Positions 14,159 to 19,405 of a stretch of 20,571 nt of DNA are shown in pieces (the first letter of the stretch is position 1; each line of letters begins with the position of its first letter). The stretch covers positions 1-20,571 of the forward strand of contig DHFN01000121.1 of NCBI GenBank assembly GCA_002402275.1. Reading direction: 5' to 3'. A program made the position numbers and the translations under genes. The stretch comes from Anaerolineales bacterium UBA4823 (GTDB taxonomy: Bacteria; Chloroflexota; Anaerolineae; Anaerolineales; UBA4823). The notes below the pieces were generated by a model. It worked only from the letters and a program-made list of their open reading frames with translations, was not told the origin of the DNA and did not search any database.

Positions 14159-15576
14159 GAATTGCCATTATTGCCCCTTCGGCTATGCCTGCTCGGCGGG
14201 CAAATACCATCCAAACCGCGAAGATGGCACAGGCTTTTGCTCGTTTAGGGCACGAAGTACTCCTTATTGCTCCCTCTCTTCCCTCCCCCTTGAGGGGGGA
14301 GGGGAAGGGAGGGGGTGAAATTCTAACGTCCCCCCCACCTCAATTCTCCCCCGCGAGGGGGGGAGAAGGGCAGCCCTCCCCCTTGAGGGGGGAGGGTAAG
14401 GGAGGGGGTGAGTTTCTAACGTCCCCCCCACCTCAGTCCTCCCCCGTCAGGGGGGAGGAAGAATGGGAAGGTAAAGGAGGGGGTGAAATTCTAACGTCCC
14501 CCCCACCTCAATCCTCCCCCGCCAGGGGGGAGGGTAAGGGTGGGGGTGAAGGTTGGCAATCTTTCGCCCATCACTATGGTTTATCCACTCCTTTCGAAAT
14601 TGCCTGGCTCACTTCAAACCCAAGCTTAAAACGCTACGATTTTGCGCTCCGAGCGGTCTTGAATGCCCGTGCCTGGCACGCTGACCTCATCTACACCCGC
14701 CTTCCTCAGGCAGCTGCCCTTTCCAGCTTAATCGGAATGAAGACTATTTTTGAGATGCATGACCTACCACAAGGTAAGGCGAAAGAATTAGGGAGAATTT
14801 TTCTGGCTGGAAAAGGAGCTTGCCGCTTGGTCGTGATTAGCCAGGCGCTTGCTGGAGCTCTTATTCCAATTTATCCGCAGTTAAAAACCTCTTCGGGGCA
14901 TGGAGAAGGTCACCCATTTCTCATCGTTGCTCCCGATGGCGTTGATTTGGAGCGCTTTTCACCCTGGCTTACTACGGCTCAAGCCCGTCAAAAACTAAAA
15001 GAACAAGGATGCTCTCTCACCGATCAATTCATCGCTGGATATACTGGTCACTTGTATCCCGGGCGGGGAATAGAATTGATTCAACAATTAGCGCTGCGAT
15101 TTCCAGAGGTCCTCTTCCTACTCATCGGCGGGGAAGATCCTGATCTTGAGAACCTCCAGACCTCCCTGTCCCGGCAGCAAATTCAAAATATCCGGCTGGG
15201 CGGCTTTATCCCCAATGCCATCCTGCCTCTCTATCAGATGGCTTGCGACGTTCTGCTGATGCCTTATCAAGAGCATGTCGCTGGCTCATCCGGCGGCGAT
15301 ATCGCCAACTTCCTCAGCCCGCTGAAGCTGTTCGAATATCTGGCAAGCGGACGTCCCATTTTAGCCAGTGATCTACAAGTGTTTCGAGAGATTTTAAACG
15401 AGGAGAATTCCATTCTGTTACCCCCAAAGGATCTCGAAGCCTGGCAGAGTGCCCTGGTCAGGTTAATAGAAGCTCCCCAAAAATGTCTATCCCTGGGGCA
15501 AAGCGCCCGCTTGACAGCAGAGCTGTACACCTGGGAAGAACGCGCTCGCAAGCTACTGCCATTCCCCCCTTCCTAG
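14155..15576 (+). CDS. GT4 family glycosyltransferase with a palindromic-repeat insert
   Basis: 473 residues, about 90 more than its neighbour. Residues 1-40 (MRIAIIAPSAMPARRANTIQ then HEVLLIAPS) and 134-473 form a normal GT-B enzyme: YGLSTPFEIAWLTS, FEMHDLP, VVISQALA, APDGVDLERF, IAGYTGHLYPGRGIELI and a C-terminal LSPLKLFEYLASGRPILASDL donor site with an Glu in KLFEYLASG. Residues ~41-133 are a low-complexity Pro/Gly/Ser/Arg-rich stretch made of repeated SPLRGEGKGGGE, ILTSPPPQ and SSPARGE units, encoded by GC-rich palindromes (14275-14553). The insert sits in the loop after the second N-terminal strand and keeps the frame. Without it the length would be about 380, the family norm. Activity is probably retained, but this is inference. 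A terminator follows the stop. Confidence 0.88.
   Translation: MRIAIIAPSAMPARRANTIQTAKMAQAFARLGHEVLLIAPSLPSPLRGEGKGGGEILTSPPPQFSPARGGEGQPSPLRGEGKGGGEFLTSPPPQSSPVRGEEEWEGKGGGEILTSPPPQSSPARGEGKGGGEGWQSFAHHYGLSTPFEIAWLTSNPSLKRYDFALRAVLNARAWHADLIYTRLPQAAALSSLIGMKTIFEMHDLPQGKAKELGRIFLAGKGACRLVVISQALAGALIPIYPQLKTSSGHGEGHPFLIVAPDGVDLERFSPWLTTAQARQKLKEQGCSLTDQFIAGYTGHLYPGRGIELIQQLALRFPEVLFLLIGGEDPDLENLQTSLSRQQIQNIRLGGFIPNAILPLYQMACDVLLMPYQEHVAGSSGGDIANFLSPLKLFEYLASGRPILASDLQVFREILNEENSILLPPKDLEAWQSALVRLIEAPQKCLSLGQSARLTAELYTWEERARKLLPFPPS
14275..14553 (+). repeat. In-frame array of GC-rich palindromic repeats inside a glycosyltransferase gene
   Basis: About 93 codons of C- and G-run sequence. Five stem-loops have arms of the type CTCCCCC / GGGGGGAG with 3-5-nt loops (TTGA, GCGA, TTGA, GTCA, GCCA), starting near 14282, 14346, 14375, 14438 and 14514. 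A 22-bp block beginning TTCTAACGTC and ending CACCTCA is repeated exactly at 14321-14342, 14414-14435 and 14489-14510. The steps of 93 and 75 bp are both multiples of three, so every copy is read in the same frame as (I/F)LTSPPPQ. The G-runs give several quadruplex-type motifs on the coding strand. Confidence 0.9.
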
Positions 15577-15582
15577 CCTAAC

Positions 15583-15600
15583 AAAACCCTCAGGTTTTTT
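15583..15600 (+). terminator. Intrinsic terminator after the glycan operon
   Basis: AAAACC, loop CTCA, then GGTTTTTT begins 7 bp after the stop of the second glycosyltransferase. The stem is short and AT-rich, but the T-run and position fit the end of the operon. Confidence 0.5.
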
Positions 15601-15691
15601 CAACCGAATGGCTTGGAGATCCATTCTCTCTATCTTTTTATAGGTTGTTTCGTCTAAAAATTTCCCAAGCTGGTCATTATGCTATTGCTTG

Positions 15692-15732
15692 AAAAAATCA
15701 CCCGTCTGATAGACCGTGACGTGTAATTTTTT
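15692..15732. terminator. Possible bidirectional hairpin in the leader region
   Basis: AAAAAAT (15692-15698) can pair with ATTTTTT (15726-15732), with an inner stem GTCT-gat-AGAC plus CAC/GTG. A-run before and T-run after make it terminator-like on both strands. It is the second hairpin after the glycan operon. The 380-bp stretch 15577-15956 otherwise contains only small palindromes (CGCT-ataa-AGCG near 15735; TTACCC-caa-GGGTAA at 15797-15811; GGCTCTT-cgaac-AAGAGCC at 15883-15901) and no long gene. I could not assign a promoter there. Confidence 0.35.
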
Positions 15733-15796
15733 GCGCTATAAAGCGTTTTATATATTAAGAACAAGTTAAATTTACCCTCCCCATCAACAAAATTTA

Positions 15797-15811
15797 TTAC
15801 CCCAAGGGTAA
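15797..15811. promoter_or_regulatory. Small palindrome upstream of the surface-protein gene
   Basis: TTACCC-CAA-GGGTAA is a perfect 6-bp inverted repeat 146 bp before the start of the secreted protein. It has the size of an operator half-site pair. No known motif is recognised. Confidence 0.25.
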
Positions 15812-15876
15812 ACCATTATCCATTAATTCGGTATCTGTTCGAGTTGGGAATAGAGTAGGAGGTAAATATTAGTAAA

Positions 15877-15921
15877 ATGGCAGGCTCTTCGAACAAGAGC
15901 CAAAAAACTGTTTCCATATAA
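15877..15921 (+). other. Possible 14-codon leader ORF with hairpin
   Basis: ATG 15877 opens MAGSSNKSQKTVSI, ending at TAA 15919-15921, 35 bp before the surface-protein gene. AGGAGGT at 15857-15863 is a strong ribosome-site sequence but 13 nt away from this ATG. It would suit an ATT at 15868 better (three more codons, ISK). The frame contains the GGCTCTT-cgaac-AAGAGCC hairpin (15883-15901). It may be a leader peptide, or the ribosome-site sequence may be a chance or standby site. Very uncertain. Confidence 0.2.
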
Positions 15922-15942
15922 TCTGGTTATTTTTTAGTTTTT

Positions 15943-15950
15943 GAGGAGGT
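15943..15950 (+). promoter_or_regulatory. Strong Shine-Dalgarno site of the surface-protein gene
   Basis: GAGGAGGT ends 6 nt before ATG 15957. It is one of the best ribosome sites in the window and suggests high expression of the secreted protein. Confidence 0.8.
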
Positions 15951-15956
15951 ACAAGT

Positions 15957-17909
15957 ATGAAAAACAAAGTTCTTTTAAGTCTATTAACCATCACAGCGGT
16001 ATTTGCCTTTCTGCTGGTTTCTGCTGTCCCGGCTGCCGCTGCTCCCAAACCACCCCGCCTATGGCGGACGGAAAGCATCCGGGTGCGTCCCCGCCCAACC
16101 CAGACTGTATCTACCGTGATAAATGCTGCTTTACCTGCTGGAACTTTAGACGGGCAAGCTGGCACTACCCTATCGGCTACTATCGAGGCGGCATCCCACT
16201 GGACAATCACCTATGGCTGGACGATAGATAAATCTGTCACCCCCGCTACTCTCGATATGTTCAGAGGGGATAGCAGTGTCGTGACCTACACAGTTACCTT
16301 AGCGAAAGATTCCGGCACCCAAGCAGCCTGGGTGGATGGTCAGGTCTGTGTGACGAACGGCGGTGCAGTGGCTACCGAGAACCTAGCCATTACTGCTGTC
16401 CTACAAAACGGTTACGAAGCACCTAATGATTTCTTGGCAAGCGCATCAGTAGATGTCAGCAACAACCCAGTATTAGATCCAGCAGAACCCGGTTGTTATA
16501 ATTACCGGGTTGAAATCCCAATTATTGAGGGTGCATATCCACAACCGCATGCCGGAGGCACCTACAAAGTCACCGCCAATATCACCATCACCAATCACTC
16601 CGGGCACCTTGGTGTCCCTTTTGGTCCTAGCCCAAGCAATACAACAACTTTTATTAATACACCTATCCTCGTCAACGATCAAATTAATGTTGATGACACC
16701 AACGGCGGCTCCTTGATGTTTAGCACTGGCGGTTCCGTCTCTTATGCCAAAACATTTTCATGTGACGGTGATGAAGGAACAAAAGAAAACACTGCTACCA
16801 TCCGAGAAACTAAACAATCCGACTCTGCCTTTGTGGCCGTTAATTGTTACGAACTCCAAGTCAGCAAAGATGCAGCCCCATCCTATACACGCACCTATAA
16901 CTGGAGCATTGATAAAGAAGCAGAACCATCTGAATTGACCCTGTCCGTCGGGCAGCAGTTTACAGTGACTTACTCTCTGAAACTGGAGGCAGTTTATAGC
17001 GACAGCGATTGGGCGGTTGCCGGAACGATATTGGTTAAAAACCCAGCGCCCATAGATGCTGTCCTGACGGATGTCTCTGATTTGATTTCAGCAGATCCAC
17101 AGGATATACAAGCAGAGGTTGCCTGTGGTGTGGACTTCCCTTACACTCTAACAGCCGGCGACACGCTTACATGTAACTATAAATCCAACCTGCTGCCGAA
17201 CGCAGATCCTCGCACAAATACAGCCAGTGCCACTTTGCAGAACCAGCCTTCTGGAACCACCGATTTCACCGGTAAAGCTGATGTCATATTTGGAGATCCA
17301 ACCACTGAAGTAGATCAATGCGTAGAGGTTACCGACACATATGCAGGTTCTTTAGGCAAAGTCTGCTATAAAGATTTACCCAAGACCTTCACTTACGCAC
17401 GCGGGGTAGGTCCTTATGCAACCTGCGGTGAGTATGAGGTCGAAAACACGGCTGATTTAAGGGTTGGAGAGAATTTAAAAGGCAGCGATTCCGTTAAGAT
17501 TCCTGTGAATGTCCCTTGCGGTGGCTGCACTCTCACTCAGGGGTATTGGAAAACCCACTCTAGCTATGGACCAGCACCATATGATGATACCTGGGCGTTG
17601 ATTGGTGAGAACTCGCTATTCTTCCAGAGCCTAAAAAGCTGGTACCAGGTGTTCTGGACCCCGCCCGCCGGTGGCAATGTGTACTTCATTCTTGCCCATC
17701 AATATATGGCAGCAAAGTTGAATGCCCTTAATGGTGCCCCGCCCACTCCAGAAGTGGCCAATGCCTTAACCTACGCTGAAACCTTCTTTGACACTTATCT
17801 ACCAACCAGCAAGCTTCCCAAAGCAGTTCGCGATCAAGCTCAAGCTGCTGCTTCCCTTCTAGACCAATATAACAACGGTGCCATTGGACCGGGACACTGC
17901 TCCGAATAA
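15957..17909 (+). CDS. Secreted surface protein with two related beta modules and a TQGYWKTH C-terminal domain
   Basis: 650 residues. A clear Sec signal peptide (MKNKVLLSLLTITAVFAFLLVSAVPAAAA, cleavage near 29) precedes a beta-rich, Thr/Asn/Asp-rich body. Two modules share a pattern: residues 83-112 contain TYGWTIDKSVTPATL then VVTYTVTL, and residues 311-341 contain TRTYNWSIDKEAEPSELTL then VTYSLKL. Each is followed by a Cys-containing beta stretch, resembling DUF11-like adhesive repeats. The C-terminal ~130 residues start C521-G-G-C524-TLTQGYWKTH and end GHC648SE. This TQGYWKTH module recurs in secreted proteins of Actinobacteria and Chloroflexota but has no known role. No LPxTG or S-layer anchor is seen. 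Likely an exported cell-surface or matrix protein; adhesion is a guess. It follows the glycan operon. Confidence 0.82.
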   Translation: MKNKVLLSLLTITAVFAFLLVSAVPAAAAPKPPRLWRTESIRVRPRPTQTVSTVINAALPAGTLDGQAGTTLSATIEAASHWTITYGWTIDKSVTPATLDMFRGDSSVVTYTVTLAKDSGTQAAWVDGQVCVTNGGAVATENLAITAVLQNGYEAPNDFLASASVDVSNNPVLDPAEPGCYNYRVEIPIIEGAYPQPHAGGTYKVTANITITNHSGHLGVPFGPSPSNTTTFINTPILVNDQINVDDTNGGSLMFSTGGSVSYAKTFSCDGDEGTKENTATIRETKQSDSAFVAVNCYELQVSKDAAPSYTRTYNWSIDKEAEPSELTLSVGQQFTVTYSLKLEAVYSDSDWAVAGTILVKNPAPIDAVLTDVSDLISADPQDIQAEVACGVDFPYTLTAGDTLTCNYKSNLLPNADPRTNTASATLQNQPSGTTDFTGKADVIFGDPTTEVDQCVEVTDTYAGSLGKVCYKDLPKTFTYARGVGPYATCGEYEVENTADLRVGENLKGSDSVKIPVNVPCGGCTLTQGYWKTHSSYGPAPYDDTWALIGENSLFFQSLKSWYQVFWTPPAGGNVYFILAHQYMAAKLNALNGAPPTPEVANALTYAETFFDTYLPTSKLPKAVRDQAQAAASLLDQYNNGAIGPGHCSE

Positions 17910-17924
17910 ATTCTATTGATTCTT

Positions 17925-17954
17925 AAAAAAGGGCTTGGGATTTCCCAAGCCCTT
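17925..17954. terminator. Strong hairpin between the two secreted-protein genes
   Basis: AAGGGCTTGGGA (17929-17940) and TCCCAAGCCCTT (17943-17954) form a perfect 12-bp stem with a 2-nt gap. An A-run (17925-17930) precedes it. On the + strand the stem is followed by CTAGC, so the T-run lies on the minus strand. It may act as a + strand terminator with a poor tail, an mRNA-stabilising 3' hairpin, or a terminator for antisense transcription. Confidence 0.6.
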
Positions 17955-17993
17955 CTAGCTATGCCATGACCCATTTTTAATGGAGGCTCGCTG

Positions 17994-19283
17994 ATGCGAA
18001 GATTTTTATCATCCTTAGGATTATCTCTTCTAACCATCCTAGCCTTTACCCTTCTACCAGGCACTCATTGGCAGTTCGCGAACGCCTCCCCATCAATTTA
18101 TTATGTCAGTCCTGGCGGAAGTGATTCCAACACTGGAATCTCTTGGGCGAGCGCGTTCAAGACCCTTCAGAAAGCACTATCTCAGGCTCAAATCGGGCAG
18201 CAGATTTGGGTGGCTGCCGGCACTTATTATCCGGATGAAATCGATTCTGCCAATACCGATGACCGGTTTGCAACATTTTCCTTGAAAAACGGAGTCGACG
18301 TATATGGCGGCTTTACTGGCTTGGAATCTTCGCTTGAACAGCGCGCTCCTCAGGTTAATTTGACCATCTTGAGTGGGGATCTCCAGCAGGATGACGATCC
18401 GGAAAACAAGGCTTACCATGTAGTCAACGCCTTCGGGACATTGAGCAGCGCTGTGCTGGATGGCTTTAGCATCACCGCTGGAGCTGCCAACGGTAGCTCT
18501 AATAACAGCCTGGGCGGTGGTATTTTTATCCTTAATGGCAATCCGACCTTGCACTACCTAATGATTAACCAGAACGAGGCGAATTATGGCGGCGGTGTGT
18601 ATTGCGAGAACAGCAGTCCTAATCTTACCGAAATCACAATTTCCGAAAACAAAGCCTACACGGCTGGCGGCGGGATGTACACCTATAATGGCAGCAGTCC
18701 GAAGCTGGAGAGAGTGACTTTTTCGGGAAATTCCGCCGTCTATGGCGGCGGGATGGAAAACGATCTAAACAGCAACTTCACCCTGGTCAATAGCACCTTT
18801 TCGGGGAATTCTGCCAGTGATTCTGGGGGCGCTCTCTATATTTACGCCAGCAGTCCTACCCTCACCAACATCACCCTTGCTGAAAATAACGCCCCGGCAG
18901 GTTCTGGAATCTATAACCTGGAAGGGGGTATTACCCTGAAAAATGCCCTCATTGCCGGTGCATGTGTCAACCAAGATGGCTCCGTGACCGCCTCTCATAC
19001 TTTAGTTCAAGATAGTGGCAGCGCTTGTGACCTCCAAAACGATGAGAATGGCAACATCATCGGAGAGGATCCGTTATTATCTCTCCTTCAGGATAACGGT
19101 GGTTACACTCTAACCCATCTGCCACAGTTCCTCTCGCCGGTCATCGATTCCGGCAACCTTGAAGGCTGTCCAGCAACTGATCAACGCGGGGTCGTTCGCC
19201 CATCCGGTATAGGTTGTGACATCGGTGCAGTGGAAGTTGTAATTTACCGCCTTTATCTGCCTCTCTTGCTAAAGAATCCCTGA
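17994..19283 (+). CDS. Secreted right-handed parallel beta-helix protein (choice-of-anchor Q type)
   Basis: 429 residues, with GGAGG (17982-17986) 7 nt before ATG. Signal peptide 1-31 (hydrophobic SLGLSLLTILAFTLLPG, then ANA). The mature protein begins IYYVSPGGSDSNTGISWASAFKTLQKAL, the usual opening of choice-of-anchor Q and pectate-lyase-like proteins, and has IWVAAGTYYPDE and VDVYGGFTGLE. Residues ~165-310 are beta-helix rungs with recurring N-x-A-x-x-GGG-(V/M)-Y and SGNSA, as in polymorphic outer-membrane-protein repeats. The DIGAVE block near the end closes the domain, followed by YRLYLPLLLKNP. That tail is common at the end of secreted Chloroflexota proteins and may be a sorting or anchoring signal. 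No catalytic pectate-lyase residues are recognised, so a structural or adhesive role is more likely than an enzyme. Confidence 0.85.
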   Translation: MRRFLSSLGLSLLTILAFTLLPGTHWQFANASPSIYYVSPGGSDSNTGISWASAFKTLQKALSQAQIGQQIWVAAGTYYPDEIDSANTDDRFATFSLKNGVDVYGGFTGLESSLEQRAPQVNLTILSGDLQQDDDPENKAYHVVNAFGTLSSAVLDGFSITAGAANGSSNNSLGGGIFILNGNPTLHYLMINQNEANYGGGVYCENSSPNLTEITISENKAYTAGGGMYTYNGSSPKLERVTFSGNSAVYGGGMENDLNSNFTLVNSTFSGNSASDSGGALYIYASSPTLTNITLAENNAPAGSGIYNLEGGITLKNALIAGACVNQDGSVTASHTLVQDSGSACDLQNDENGNIIGEDPLLSLLQDNGGYTLTHLPQFLSPVIDSGNLEGCPATDQRGVVRPSGIGCDIGAVEVVIYRLYLPLLLKNP

Positions 19284-19330
19284 TCTGCCAGGCGGTTTCT
19301 GGTTAGACATAAAATTTCCAGCTTATAAGA

Positions 19331-19363
19331 CCAAGGGTTGTATAAACCGGCTTGGTTGTTTAT
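19331..19363 (+). terminator. Intrinsic terminator after the beta-helix gene
   Basis: CCAAG-GGTT, loop gtata, AACC-gg-CTTGG gives a 9-bp stem with a 2-nt bulge, followed by TTGTTTAT. It lies 48 bp after the stop. It separates this gene from the membrane-protein gene, which has its own promoter. Confidence 0.5.
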
Positions 19364-19385
19364 AGCGCTCCGAACCCGCTGTTAG

Positions 19386-19394
19386 TGGTATACT
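19386..19394 (+). promoter_or_regulatory. Extended -10 promoter of the membrane-protein gene
   Basis: TGG-TATACT is an extended -10 element. No good -35 box is present, as is usual for extended -10 promoters. Transcription would start near 19401, about 5 nt before the ATG at 19406. There is no Shine-Dalgarno site, so this looks like another leaderless or very short-leader gene. Confidence 0.45.
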
Positions 19395-19405
19395 TTTTGG
19401 GCTTT

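Noticed and set aside
14281..14553. Regularly spaced repeats that could suggest a CRISPR array
   Set aside because: The repeats are palindromic C/G runs, intervals differ (93 and 75 bp), the intervening sequence is itself repeated, and the whole stretch is an in-frame part of a glycosyltransferase gene. No cas genes are present.
15577..15956. Cyclic di-GMP or other known riboswitch upstream of the surface-protein gene
   Set aside because: I looked for the conserved cores of common riboswitches and found only simple hairpins. Without a covariance search no class can be named.
15869..16210. 113-codon frame on the minus strand at the start of the surface-protein gene
   Set aside because: It overlaps the signal peptide and the strong ribosome site of a clear secreted protein, and its product has no recognisable features.
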